The notes under the pieces: generated by a model | Seen by the model: only the letters and a program-made list of their open reading frames with translations | The model's database searches: none | Told to the model about the DNA's origin: nothing | Translations under genes and position numbers: made by a program | DNA from: an uncultured Alphaproteobacteria bacterium | GTDB lineage: Bacteria; Pseudomonadota; Alphaproteobacteria; RF32; CAG-239 | Length of the DNA stretch: 57,024 bases | Direction of reading: 5' to 3' | Assembly: GCA_944391345.1 (NCBI GenBank) | Contig: CALXTE010000012.1 | Location: 1 to 57,024 of the forward strand | In this document: in pieces, positions 45,675-53,592 of the stretch | How positions within the stretch are numbered: position 1 is the first letter of the stretch | How the letters are laid out: the number at the start of each line of letters is the position of its first letter

Positions 45675-46157
45675 TTAGATTTGCTTTAATTCTTCGATTA
45701 GTTCAAAGATTGTCATATCTGAGGCTTGAAGCTTGGGGACGGAAACCGGTGTCGGTTTGTGTTCATCATAAATCGGACTACCGATGCGGCGGACAAATAT
45801 CGCCGAGCTGAGTTGCTTTCCGAAGGTCGGCGTATATTTGTTGGCCAGCCCTTTTTTCTTGCTCCAATATCTTGATATGTTGCTTCCCGAAAGCGGACTT
45901 CCGGTGATGCAATAAAAATAGGTGTCTTCTTGTTTCCATGGCGTGTGTTGCCACAAAAGCAACAATTCCCCCAAGCACAAAGAGAAAGTAGGAATATATA
46001 AGGCAAAAACACCGCTGCCTTGAATATGAATGTTATAATATTTGGAATTGGATAAGATTAAATCTTGATGTTGTTGCAATAAGTCTAAGTTATCAAACAA
46101 GGCTTGCAACACTTCTTTATCAGGCGTAGCCGCCTGAACATAAAACTTGGCTGTCAT
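45675..46157 (-). CDS. Unrecognised 160-residue protein
   Basis: A soluble protein starting MTAKFYVQAATPDKEVLQAL with AGGAGAAATATA immediately upstream. The middle contains aromatic-rich sequence (YYNIHIQGSGVFALYIPTF) and GSPLSGSNISRYWSKKKG. No family recognised; an immunity-type role is possible from context (J-domain/MORN, ankyrin and toxin-like genes around it) but nothing in the sequence shows it. GC content is slightly higher than neighbours by eye. Confidence 0.55.
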   Translation of the reverse strand: MTAKFYVQAATPDKEVLQALFDNLDLLQQHQDLILSNSKYYNIHIQGSGVFALYIPTFSLCLGELLLLWQHTPWKQEDTYFYCITGSPLSGSNISRYWSKKKGLANKYTPTFGKQLSSAIFVRRIGSPIYDEHKPTPVSVPKLQASDMTIFELIEELKQI

Positions 46158-46220
46158 TATATTTCTCCTGTTTAGTCCGTTTGGTTAAAGTGGGACAAGT
46201 TGGCATAAATTCACTTTCAA

Positions 46221-46243
46221 GGGGATTATTGAACATAATCCCC
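46221..46243. other. Perfect 9-bp hairpin in an intergenic region
   Basis: GGGGATTAT and ATAATCCCC flank a 5-nt loop. It has no T-tract, so it is not an obvious terminator. The surrounding 46158-46519 gap also contains TGCATAT/ATATGCA (about 46338-46356) and the start of the open frame described next. Confidence 0.35.
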
Positions 46244-46519
46244 CGAATGTCAAGTCTTCTCAATCCTGTATATGAGTGAAAAAAATAATTTATACTAGCA
46301 TTACTTGCATTTACCATTTTTGTTACCTAATTAAGTAATGCATATTATAAATATGCAAATTTATTAACATTTAACAACGAAAGGAAAAATATATCAGGTG
46401 CAATACCTTTTTTAGCAAGGCAAGCTCAAAAGCAAGTCTTAAAAACAGCTATAACTAAATCTACAGGTTTAGATGATTTTTTAGGAATTAAACCATTAAA
46501 TGAAAATGAGGATATTGTT

Positions 46520-46678
46520 ATGAATGAGCTTAGTAAGCCTAATTCTCCGGCAAGAAAAGATGTTTCTTTATGGACAGAACAAGATTATAACAATGCCGTT
46601 AATTCTTATGGATTTTCTCAAAATTATATGCTACAAAACATGTGCAATCAATATAGAAAATTGAGAAACAGAAGATAA
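46520..46678 (+). CDS. C-terminal fragment of a toxin-like protein (52 residues)
   Basis: ATG 46520 follows GAGGATATTGTT and gives MNELSKPNSPARKDVSLWTE ... to CNQYRKLRNRR. The same frame is open a further 160 nt upstream (NISGAIPFLARQAQKQVLKT) with no usable start codon. It therefore looks like the tail of a larger protein whose front part has been lost. A small membrane-protein gene follows within 20 nt, the same arrangement as three cassettes further right. I do not recognise a domain. Confidence 0.4.
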   Translation: MNELSKPNSPARKDVSLWTEQDYNNAVNSYGFSQNYMLQNMCNQYRKLRNRR

Positions 46679-46698
46679 AATTTAATTAGGTGACTAAT

Positions 46699-47046
46699 AT
46701 GCCAAAGATTCTAAACAGAGCAAAAAATATTGTTGTTTTAATACTGTTGCTTACAGTTTTTCCGTTAGTGTTCGTAGAAGGATTTTTGGCTTATGTATAT
46801 CACTTTTCTGATGACGAGGGGCTTCGATTGTTCAAGCAAACATATAATGTTTTTTACAAAATATGTATGAACTCGGCATATATCAGTTTATTTTTAACCT
46901 ATATCGCATCTCATTTTATCAGCAAAAGTCAAAAATTAAAATTATGGCTTAAGTGGTTACTTATCGCTTTGATTTACTTCATCTTATTTATGATTTTTAT
47001 TTTTGTTATTATTTTTATCTTGGGACTGTTTTCTCAATTTTTATAA
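46699..47046 (+). CDS. Small three-helix membrane protein (possible immunity protein)
   Basis: A 115-residue inner-membrane protein. Helices are near residues 10-30 (NIVVLILLLTVFPLVFVEGF), 55-75 (AYISLFLTYIASHF) and 85-112 (LLIALIYFILFMIFIF). Start ATG 46699 with TTAGGTG upstream. It follows a truncated toxin-like frame by 20 nt and is convergent with the ankyrin gene, overlapping it by 13 nt at the 3' ends. Immunity against a periplasm-acting toxin is an inference from the repeated cassette layout. Confidence 0.5.
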   Translation: MPKILNRAKNIVVLILLLTVFPLVFVEGFLAYVYHFSDDEGLRLFKQTYNVFYKICMNSAYISLFLTYIASHFISKSQKLKLWLKWLLIALIYFILFMIFIFVIIFILGLFSQFL

Positions 47047-47576
47047 AGCACGGCTCCGTTATCAAGCAATAGGTTGGCAATATCAAGCTCTATTCGCTCC
47101 AAGGCTAAGGTTAAGGCTGTTTCTCCTTGGATATTGAGCCAATTCACATCAATACCTTTGTTTATCAACATTTGGATGGTTTGTAATTTGGTATCATCTT
47201 CCATATTTTCGTTCAAAATAACGGACATAATAGCGTTATATCCGAATATATCGGTTCTATTGACCTCGCTTCCTTCGGCAATAAGAAAATCAAGTGGCTC
47301 TTTTTCCATACAGAAATAACAAGCCACCAAAAATAAACTGGCTCTACGGCGATTGATTGATGAATTTAAGTTAAAATTGTTAGTCCTAATCAATTTTTTC
47401 AACTCGCTGACCGAATTGATATCAATATTACCTTCGCTCTCAAAATTATATGGCGGATTAACCGGCGTATTCTTTAATCTCTCTTCAATTTGTTTAATTT
47501 TTTCTTGGACTTCTGCCATTTCCTCAATGGTAATAAATTTAGAATAAGTTTTATCTTCTGGATTATACATTAACAT
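47034..47576 (-). CDS. Ankyrin-repeat protein
   Basis: A 180-residue protein starting MLMYNPEDKTYSKF at ATG 47576, directly after AAGGAGTGAAA. The N-terminal half has a coiled-coil-like segment (EEMAEVQEKIKQIEERL). The C-terminal half has two to three ankyrin repeats: LDFLIAEGSEVNRTDIFGYN, MLINKGIDVNWLNIQGETAL and LDIANLLLDNGAVLYKN. Ankyrin proteins bind other proteins; in toxin/immunity loci they often act as immunity proteins, which suits this neighbourhood. No signal peptide. Confidence 0.75.
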   Translation of the reverse strand: MLMYNPEDKTYSKFITIEEMAEVQEKIKQIEERLKNTPVNPPYNFESEGNIDINSVSELKKLIRTNNFNLNSSINRRRASLFLVACYFCMEKEPLDFLIAEGSEVNRTDIFGYNAIMSVILNENMEDDTKLQTIQMLINKGIDVNWLNIQGETALTLALERIELDIANLLLDNGAVLYKN

Positions 47577-47647
47577 TTTCACTCCTTGTCTGTTTTCTTG
47601 CAAGGATATTTATCGGAAATAAAACCTATTTTGCGATTTGATGATTA

Positions 47648-48553
47648 TTAAAAAATATTATATTCAAGCTCTTTAATAATATTAAAGGCTTTAACTACAT
47701 TTTCTTTTTGAGAATCAAAAGAGCTATGTTTATCAAGAGGAGGAACAATAGCTCTTAACGTAAAACTCTTTCCTGTTTTTACAATATTAAAAGAAAGTGC
47801 AGAATTTTGTTCTAATATATTTTCTAAAAAATCTGATGAACAATTCGTTTGAAAGTCAATATATCCTTTAGATAATTTATGATAGATAAAACATCCTTTG
47901 GGAAACCAAGAGAATTTGATTAAAGGCCAATCTGAATTAGCTGGAACTACTGTTGGTCTTTTCATCTCTGCCGAGGGTATATATTGAGTCAGTAAATTCC
48001 AATACTGCACCCAAAATGAGGTTGTGGCATCATCTTTAATAGGTGTATATCCCCTACGTTCTTGTGAAATAGCTAAATCAAGTATTTGAGCCTTATAATC
48101 CAAGCGAACAGAATTTTGTTTTTTGAAATATTCTCTTATTGTTTCATAAGAAATCTGATTTTGATATTTTTGAGCTTCACTATTGTTTATAAGGTAATTA
48201 TGCGGAGCGACAATACATGTTTGAGTGTCACAATGATATTCTTTTTGAATAGCGGTTGCTCTGATTTTATATCTCTCCGCTTGCTCTGGCTGAGTATTAG
48301 CATCTATTTTATTTTCTATCAAAATAGCATTAGAGGATTTATCTGTTTTATAAAAAAACAAAATATCCGTTTCTCCAAACTGAGGATTAACAACCGAATG
48401 CAAAGCTTTAGCTTCTATAATATTACTAGAATCTTCAAATAGATTTTGAACAAAAAAGCTACAAAAATCACGATTTACATTCAATTCTTCAATTAAAAGT
48501 AAATCTATATCTCGTTCTCTAATGCTTTCTATTATTAAATCATTGTTTTTCAT
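47648..48553 (-). CDS. PD-(D/E)xK nuclease family protein (PDDEXK_4-like)
   Basis: A 301-residue protein. The N-terminal half has the core FGETDILFFYKTDKSSNAIL followed by IENKIDA (aspartate near residue 63, ExK near residues 77-79) and then QAERYKIRATAIQKEYHC, the pattern of the PD-(D/E)xK superfamily-4 group. The C-terminal half (WVQYWNLLTQYIPSAEMKRP onward) resembles the DUF-like tail often seen in these proteins. Start ATG 48553 with GAGGTG upstream. Its function is unknown; these are usually found in defence or mobile regions. Confidence 0.75.
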   Translation of the reverse strand: MKNNDLIIESIRERDIDLLLIEELNVNRDFCSFFVQNLFEDSSNIIEAKALHSVVNPQFGETDILFFYKTDKSSNAILIENKIDANTQPEQAERYKIRATAIQKEYHCDTQTCIVAPHNYLINNSEAQKYQNQISYETIREYFKKQNSVRLDYKAQILDLAISQERRGYTPIKDDATTSFWVQYWNLLTQYIPSAEMKRPTVVPANSDWPLIKFSWFPKGCFIYHKLSKGYIDFQTNCSSDFLENILEQNSALSFNIVKTGKSFTLRAIVPPLDKHSSFDSQKENVVKAFNIIKELEYNIF

Positions 48554-48683
48554 AAACACCTCAAATTATTTATATTATTATAATAGTAAAAAAATATTGA
48601 AGATAACAAGGCAATATTAACTGAGATAAATACCTATGTAGCTTATGGCTATGTTTCAATTATAAACACGAATTGTCTGGGTT

Positions 48684-48716
48684 GAGGTGTGATGTGCGAG
48701 CATGACACCTCTTTTT
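48684..48716 (+). terminator. Intrinsic terminator with no gene just before it
   Basis: GAGGTGT (48684-48690) pairs with ACACCTC (48705-48711), followed by TTTTT. On the plus strand no gene ends here, so it may be a remnant of a lost gene or of a small RNA. Confidence 0.5.
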
Positions 48717-48756
48717 GTTGGGCGGAACACGGCGGATGGCTTTAGTTGCGATTTGT

Positions 48757-48780
48757 GCGTTGGCTAGTCAGGAAAATGCG
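48757..48780 (+). repeat. REP-like element by the second hydrolase copy
   Basis: GCGTTGGCTAGTCAGGAAAA followed by TGCG matches the element at 28617-28640 at 22 of 24 positions, preceded in both by TTGCGATTTG. Homology between the two duplicated modules starts here (about 48747 and 28607). Confidence 0.55.
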
Positions 48781-48791
48781 AGGGAAATGCA

Positions 48792-49553
48792 TTATTTTTC
48801 AAACCATACTTTTTGATAAATCTCTTCCCAACCAGAATTATGGCTTGCGTTTTTAACCTTAATTATCAAATTCTCATTTCCGACAAACTGTTCCACCAGC
48901 ACCGGAGGGATGACCTCGTCTTTTGTTCCGACATAGTGAATCTGCGGAAGCTCTGCAAATTGATGACGATAATCAGCCAAGTTCATTGATTCATTAAGTG
49001 GAGGTAAATTATGATATTGTGTCCACGCTAAATGGTCGAGATTTCCTGCAATGGTGATGATTTTTTTGATATTCAAACCATTTTTGGCCGAAGCCACTAA
49101 GCCTGCAATTTGCGCGCCACCGGAAAACCCGATTAAAATCACCGGATGCTGTCCTGCAATTTGTTTGATAGCCTCATATTCTGCATTAACGACTTCATGC
49201 GCAAAACGAGCCGTTGTCCAATGTCTTTGAGAACAAATCGGGCTTTTGACATACTGACAAGGCCTTGCAAGATAAATCACATTCGGGCTATTGTCCCCAA
49301 AAGCCAACTCACGAACCAACTCTCCTTTAGGTGTCGGATCTTGTGTGGGGCGTCCGTGTGCGTTAAATGCATAGCCGTCTCCTTCAATATAAATTTTATA
49401 TACCCCATTCGGTTTCGTGATTTTTTGCCAACTTGCAATTGTGAAATCCCTTGTTGCAATTTCCTTATATTCATATGACGGAGGAACGGAAACACTTTGG
49501 CATCCGCTCAACAAAAAAATCGCAACTAAAATTTTATAAAAGCCATTTCTCAT
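48792..49553 (-). CDS. Lipoprotein alpha/beta-hydrolase-like protein, copy 2
   Basis: A 253-residue protein nearly identical to the copy at 28652-29413, with about ten amino-acid differences (for example IFLLSGCQS, PTPKGELVREL, TKDEVIPPVL). Lipobox LLSGC (Cys18), nucleophile-elbow-like GFSGGAQIAG, and histidine in NASHNSGW are all kept. KDEVIPPV in this copy restores the usual hydrolase D-xx-P pattern, whereas copy 1 has KDKVILPV. Homology with copy 1 continues 50 bp past the start codon and stops inside the terminator (about 49604), where foreign sequence begins. Confidence 0.75.
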   Translation of the reverse strand: MRNGFYKILVAIFLLSGCQSVSVPPSYEYKEIATRDFTIASWQKITKPNGVYKIYIEGDGYAFNAHGRPTQDPTPKGELVRELAFGDNSPNVIYLARPCQYVKSPICSQRHWTTARFAHEVVNAEYEAIKQIAGQHPVILIGFSGGAQIAGLVASAKNGLNIKKIITIAGNLDHLAWTQYHNLPPLNESMNLADYRHQFAELPQIHYVGTKDEVIPPVLVEQFVGNENLIIKVKNASHNSGWEEIYQKVWFEK

Positions 49554-49725
49554 AGTTCATTATTTGCACAAGATTGTTAAAAAAAAGAAAATACCCTGCA
49601 ACAAAAATCCTGAAGCAACGTGGAGAGAATATTAAAATAACTTATATCCTTTATCGACAAAAAGTTGCATCTGCGATATTTATTCCCTATATAAGATAAA
49701 AATAATATTTGTAAGGAGAGAGTTG

Positions 49726-50415
49726 ATGCCTCAAAACCATAGACTTTGGGAAGAATATACTCGGAATGATGGTACTATCGGTTATTATTTAACAGATTCA
49801 AATGGAAATAACATTTATGATTCAAGCCAAAAGGATTATTTTAGAAAGATTCAACAAAGTATCCAGCAACAATCATTGAAACCTTATGACAATTATATGA
49901 GTAGTGAAGAAAGAATTGAAAATATGAAACAGGGGAAGAATTTGTTTTTAGATATTGAAAACAATCCAGATGCCAATTATAATCTTCCATGGTATACAAT
50001 AGAAAAATATGGTCAAGATAATGTTAGTGAACATCTTGATACAATAGATAAATATGCCCAAAAGTACGATGTTGATGCAAATTTGGTTAAGGCAATTATG
50101 GCAAACGAAGCCTCCACCGGACATAAATTAATCTTAAACGATTTCGGAGATGCTTTGCATATGTCGGATTCTCAAATGCCGATGAATATTCAAGGCAAAA
50201 CTTGGGGAAATTATAAGGGAAAGCAATATGATACTTATAACCCGGAACAAAATATTGAATTAGGTGTTCAAGTTATAAAACAAATTCAAAACTCAATCCA
50301 TAATCCAACACCGGAAAAAGTTGGAACTGTTTGGAATAGAACCGGAGCGATGGAAGTTAATGATTTTGGAGCAAGAACAAAAACCATATATGATAATAAA
50401 CTTTGGGAGAAATAA
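49726..50415 (+). CDS. Lytic-transglycosylase-like peptidoglycan hydrolase
   Basis: A 229-residue protein. The C-terminal part matches an SLT-like fold: DKYAQKYDVDANLVKAIMAN then EAS, with the catalytic glutamate near residue 128, followed by MPMNIQGKTWGNY and NPEQNIELGVQVIKQIQ, corresponding to the later goose-lysozyme-type motifs. The N-terminal 90 residues are Asn/Gln/Tyr-rich and unrecognised, with no signal peptide, as in effectors exported by dedicated machines. The start ATG 49726 has AAGGAGAGAGTTG upstream, the only strong start among the toxin-like genes here. The membrane-protein gene begins at the next base after its stop. It would attack cell-wall glycan strands. Confidence 0.7.
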   Translation: MPQNHRLWEEYTRNDGTIGYYLTDSNGNNIYDSSQKDYFRKIQQSIQQQSLKPYDNYMSSEERIENMKQGKNLFLDIENNPDANYNLPWYTIEKYGQDNVSEHLDTIDKYAQKYDVDANLVKAIMANEASTGHKLILNDFGDALHMSDSQMPMNIQGKTWGNYKGKQYDTYNPEQNIELGVQVIKQIQNSIHNPTPEKVGTVWNRTGAMEVNDFGARTKTIYDNKLWEK

Positions 50416-50871
50416 ATGACAAGGAAATTAATCATAAGCAAAAGAATACTATTATATTTGTTGTGGTATTTATTTGCTGTCATTTTAGCTTCATTTATTT
50501 TTGATGTTATATGGGGGAGCAATTCCCAAGGGGATAGTTGCAATGTTGCTCTTTGGAAGTATGGTGAACTTTATCAGGCGCTGGATGGGAAACCGTGCGT
50601 TTTTACGGGAGAATTTTATTTTTCCGCTTATATATCTTATCTGATATTATATCTTTTATTTGATATAGTGCGGTGCAAAATTTTAGCAAAGAATCCTTCT
50701 GTTTTATGGAGAATAGGAGAAATAGCTATTTTATTCTTTGTTTACTGGTTTTGTGCTGTATATAATTGGAGAGATATTGTTATTTTGTATTCTTCATTTT
50801 TAGGATGTTTATGTTTTTTTATCCCGTTTTTTGTTTTGGCAATAGTTTTAAAACTTGTTAGATACTGTTAA
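50416..50871 (+). CDS. Four-helix membrane protein (candidate immunity protein)
   Basis: A 151-residue inner-membrane protein with helices near residues 10-32 (ILLYLLWYLFAVILASFIFD), 70-88 (FSAYISYLILYLLFDIV), 100-118 and 122-146. Two cysteines (CNVALWKYGE...GKPCVF) sit in the loop after helix 1, which would be periplasmic. It starts at the base after the stop codon of the peptidoglycan hydrolase gene, indicating strict coupling. Protection against that hydrolase is a reasonable inference; a holin-like role is the alternative. Confidence 0.6.
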   Translation: MTRKLIISKRILLYLLWYLFAVILASFIFDVIWGSNSQGDSCNVALWKYGELYQALDGKPCVFTGEFYFSAYISYLILYLLFDIVRCKILAKNPSVLWRIGEIAILFFVYWFCAVYNWRDIVILYSSFLGCLCFFIPFFVLAIVLKLVRYC

Positions 50872-50891
50872 ATCTAACTGATTAAAATTAT

Positions 50892-50921
50892 ATAGCGGCT
50901 TTAATTTTAAGCCGCTATTTT
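50892..50921 (+). terminator. Terminator after the first hydrolase/membrane cassette
   Basis: ATAGCGGCTT (50892-50901) pairs with AAGCCGCTAT (50909-50918) around TAATTTT and is followed by TTTGGG. Confidence 0.65.
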
Positions 50922-51155
50922 GGGAATATCAATTTGCAAGACAAAACAAAAATTAATTCAAGTCCCGAAAACACGTATCTAAGCAACGCGACTTCTTGTT
51001 CCAATCACGAAACAGCCAAGTGATGCCCGCGGGGGCTCCCCGCTCCTCAACAAGGCACAAACTTTTGGGGCAATTCTGATAATAACTATGGCTTTGGCTC
51101 TTCAAATATTCACGACAATATTGAGAATAGGAATAATAATCCGTTTGAAAATACG

Positions 51156-51836
51156 GTGAATACCTTTGGGCAGAACCAAACCGAACAGAGTTATGGATTA
51201 GGAAGTGAAAATCAGGCTCAAACCTTTGGGCAAGAAAACTATAACTCTACCCAATGGGGACCGAACAACACGCCTTTAGCGCAAAATAGCAATCTGTTTG
51301 AGCAAAGGAGCAATAACAATATTTATGACAATATTATGACGTCTAATATACAAAATGAAATTGATAAACAAAAAAAATCATATAATCTTAATCAATTAGG
51401 CAATAAAGCAAATTTAATTTTAGATACTATAAAATACACAGGTGAAAATCTTGGCGAACTAGTGGCTGATGCTCAAATTGCTTATCAACATTACAATAAA
51501 ATGAATAATGTTGGTAAACAGCTGGTTAAGAAATATGGACCTAATCAAGCCGATGGCATAGATAATTATTATCATGCTTTATTGCAATGTAAATTAGCTC
51601 AAATTAGTCCTACAAGCAGAGATTGGGGATTAAGAATGGGATATGGAAAAGAGATATATGATTATTATAAGAAAAAAGGTAATATGCCAATGCAAACAAT
51701 TATTTCTGATAGCAGAAAAGACTTGAAAAACAATCTTTATGGTAGCAATATTGGATATAATAATCCGTATAAAAATTGTGAGGATATGTTAGATGAGTTC
51801 AGAACAGAAAATATGCGCAAAGAAAATATTAGATAG
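51156..51836 (+). CDS. Toxin-like protein with Asn/Gln-rich front, probably an N-terminally truncated cassette
   Basis: The listed start is GTG 51156, giving 226 residues, but the frame is open from about 50977 without any ATG and with a patch of unusually high GC (RGGSPLLNK). No ribosome binding site supports the GTG. Residues 1-60 are Asn/Gln/Gly-rich and low complexity. The C-terminal 110 residues (DNYYHALLQCKLAQISPTSR, RMGYGKEIYDYYKKKG, ISDSRKDLKNNLYGSNIGYN) resemble the serum-amyloid-A-like domain seen in bacterial polymorphic toxins; I hold this loosely. A small membrane-protein gene overlaps its 3' end by 44 nt. Confidence 0.5.
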   Translation: MNTFGQNQTEQSYGLGSENQAQTFGQENYNSTQWGPNNTPLAQNSNLFEQRSNNNIYDNIMTSNIQNEIDKQKKSYNLNQLGNKANLILDTIKYTGENLGELVADAQIAYQHYNKMNNVGKQLVKKYGPNQADGIDNYYHALLQCKLAQISPTSRDWGLRMGYGKEIYDYYKKKGNMPMQTIISDSRKDLKNNLYGSNIGYNNPYKNCEDMLDEFRTENMRKENIR

Positions 51837-52008
51837 AATTGTCTCTTTTATTCTGACAGCTATTGGTATATGCACTATTTTAACTATTGGTATATGGTTT
51901 ATCTTGCCTTATTATACAGAGTATAATTATATACAAACTTGTGTAGAAGAAGGTCATGATAAAAATTTGTGCCAACAAATATGGGAGGAATTGGAAAAAC
52001 TGGATTGA
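51793..52008 (+). CDS. Single-pass membrane protein overlapping the toxin-like gene
   Basis: A 71-residue protein with one helix (ILTAIGICTILTIGIWFILP, near residues 20-39) and a short acidic, cysteine-containing tail outside (CVEEGHDKNLCQQIWEEL). It starts inside the 3' end of the preceding gene (GAGGATATGTTAG before the ATG), so it is translationally coupled. The pair repeats the hydrolase-plus-membrane layout at 49726-50871. Confidence 0.55.
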   Translation: MSSEQKICAKKILDRIVSFILTAIGICTILTIGIWFILPYYTEYNYIQTCVEEGHDKNLCQQIWEELEKLD

Positions 52009-52041
52009 TAAAATTTACCTAAAAAAATTAACTAAATATCT

Positions 52042-52070
52042 GAAGGCTACTTTAGTGGCCTTCTGTTTTT
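52042..52070 (+). terminator. Terminator after the second toxin-like/membrane pair
   Basis: GAAGGC (52042-52047) pairs with GCCTTC (52058-52063), with a partly paired AC/GT interior, followed by TGTTTTTC. Confidence 0.55.
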
Positions 52071-52109
52071 CTGTTGATAAACAAAACGTAAACACCTTCA
52101 AGATATAAT

Positions 52110-52889
52110 TTGAAGGATTTGACAGATAGGTTGCAACAATATCAGAATAATGCTTTGGGGAATAGTAACAGCACTTTCAATTCAGGCTTAAACAACGGTT
52201 CAATCTTTAGTCCGAACAATATGCAAAGTTTGAATTTGAATGCAAGTTCGGCTCTCTATCCTCAACAAAATTCGTTCAGCACTTATTCTCAACCATATCA
52301 ATTGGCTCAAAACACTAATCCTAATATGGCGAGTGATGTTGCTTCAAATAATATTGATTATTCTCTTTATGGAAATGGTTTTACTAAAGAATTCATTAAT
52401 GAAATGGTCAATAACAAAGAATATCAAAGAGCATTGCAAGAATATGCAATTTCGAACGAAGGCGGATATGTAAATGATCCTCAAGATCCAGGTGGTGAAA
52501 CTAAATTTGGCATTTCAAAAAGATACCATCCCAATGAAGATATTAAAAATCTAACGAGAGAAAGAGCTAATGCATTATTATTCAAAGAAATATGGAATTG
52601 GAATGGAATTAATACTCTACCTTCCGAAATAAGAGGTTTTGTATTTGATCATGGAATTAGAACCAGTCCTCAAAATGCTATTGAAACAACACATAGTGCG
52701 TTAGGGATTAATCCTGTCGGAGATATTATAGGAAAAACTACTTTAAGCCGACTTAAAAATATGGATTACAATGAATTCCTTCATAAATATAAAGAACTTG
52801 TAAAGGAACAAGATAAGCAACGAGGTGGATACGGAAGATTTGGCACAGGCTGGGATAATAGAACCGAAGGATACCATATATCAAATTAA
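52110..52889 (+). CDS. GH108-type muramidase (ZliS-like) with disordered N-terminus
   Basis: Residues about 105-259 form a glycoside hydrolase family 108 domain, with the hallmark AISNEGGYVNDPQDPGGETK followed by FGIS (catalytic glutamate near residue 117), then LFKEIWNWNGINTLPSEI and FVFDHGIRTSPQNAIETT. It cuts peptidoglycan between MurNAc and GlcNAc. Residues 1-95 are Asn/Ser/Gln-rich low complexity with no signal peptide. The listed start is a TTG at 52110 without a ribosome binding site. The frame is open for only about 24 nt further up and has no ATG before the domain except internal ones, so the front is probably lost. Confidence 0.7.
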   Translation: MKDLTDRLQQYQNNALGNSNSTFNSGLNNGSIFSPNNMQSLNLNASSALYPQQNSFSTYSQPYQLAQNTNPNMASDVASNNIDYSLYGNGFTKEFINEMVNNKEYQRALQEYAISNEGGYVNDPQDPGGETKFGISKRYHPNEDIKNLTRERANALLFKEIWNWNGINTLPSEIRGFVFDHGIRTSPQNAIETTHSALGINPVGDIIGKTTLSRLKNMDYNEFLHKYKELVKEQDKQRGGYGRFGTGWDNRTEGYHISN

Positions 52890-52904
52890 AAAAAATATAT
52901 TACA

Positions 52905-52931
52905 GAAGGGGGATAAATTTCCCCCTTTTCT
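52905..52931. terminator. Bidirectional terminator between the muramidase and the convergent secreted protein
   Basis: AAGGGGG (52906-52912) pairs with CCCCCTT (52921-52927) across ATAAATTT, with TTTTCTTT on the plus side and A-rich DNA on the other. Confidence 0.7.
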
Positions 52932-53417
52932 TTATTTATAATCCTTAATAAAACTAAATACACTAATTTGCTTTTCAATTTGTGATAATAATGTATCAAT
53001 ATACTGTTTTATAACTTCACGAACCTGAGCATTTTTTTCTTGTTCGCAAACAGTACCTGCTGGAATATTGTATTTATTTAAACAATAAGCAACTCCATAA
53101 ACTGTCAATGTTAATTTAACGTAATTTTGGTAATCATTAATATTATTTTCATAGTTATAACGGTAAAAATGCAGCATGATATTTTGTGTAAGATTATTCA
53201 TACATTCAAATTGATTGCTATTTTCATGGCATTTATTTAAATCTTCTTTGAATTGAAGTAGTAACTTATAATCATCAATAATCTCTTTTATTTTATCTTT
53301 GCTGCTCCAATCGCTTTGAGAATAAACTTTGTCTATATCAATTCCATGATATGTTTCAGCACAAACATTAAAACTAAACAATAATGTAAAAGTAAAGATA
53401 AACATAAATCTTTTCAT
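52932..53417 (-). CDS. Small periplasmic protein convergent to the muramidase
   Basis: A 161-residue protein with a Sec signal peptide (MKRFMFIFTFTLLFSFNVCA, cleavage before ETYHG). The mature part is helical with cysteines in KCHENSNQFECMNN and AYCLNKYNIPAGTVCEQ that could form disulfides. ATG 53417 is preferred because AGGAG lies 7 nt upstream; a TTG two codons earlier is possible. It is convergent with the GH108 gene. A periplasmic immunity protein against the muramidase is possible; nothing in the sequence proves it. Confidence 0.6.
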   Translation of the reverse strand: MKRFMFIFTFTLLFSFNVCAETYHGIDIDKVYSQSDWSSKDKIKEIIDDYKLLLQFKEDLNKCHENSNQFECMNNLTQNIMLHFYRYNYENNINDYQNYVKLTLTVYGVAYCLNKYNIPAGTVCEQEKNAQVREVIKQYIDTLLSQIEKQISVFSFIKDYK

Positions 53418-53540
53418 TCTCAAACTCCTAAAGATAAATCATAATAATCATAATCTCAAAAGTTGAAAATAAGGTTAAAGCCTATCTTATATCTCCATAA
53501 ACAACCCGTGGATAGAAGGATTTTGTAAAAATCTAAAGAA

Positions 53541-53571
53541 AATACCCTGCAACTTTCTTGTTACAGGGTAT
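53541..53571 (-). terminator. Terminator of autotransporter 2
   Basis: AATACCCTG (53541-53549) pairs with CAGGGTAT (53564-53571), with inner AAC/GTT. It is the counterpart of 29450-29481. The first 19 bases (AAAGAAAATACCCTGCAAC) also stand at the other edge of the inserted segment (49584-49602). Confidence 0.7.
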
Positions 53572-53592
53572 CTTCGCACTAGTTGTTAAGCC

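Noticed and set aside
46120-46317. 65-codon minus-strand frame
   Set aside because: It overlaps the well-supported start of the 45675-46157 gene and spans a perfect hairpin; no ribosome binding site.
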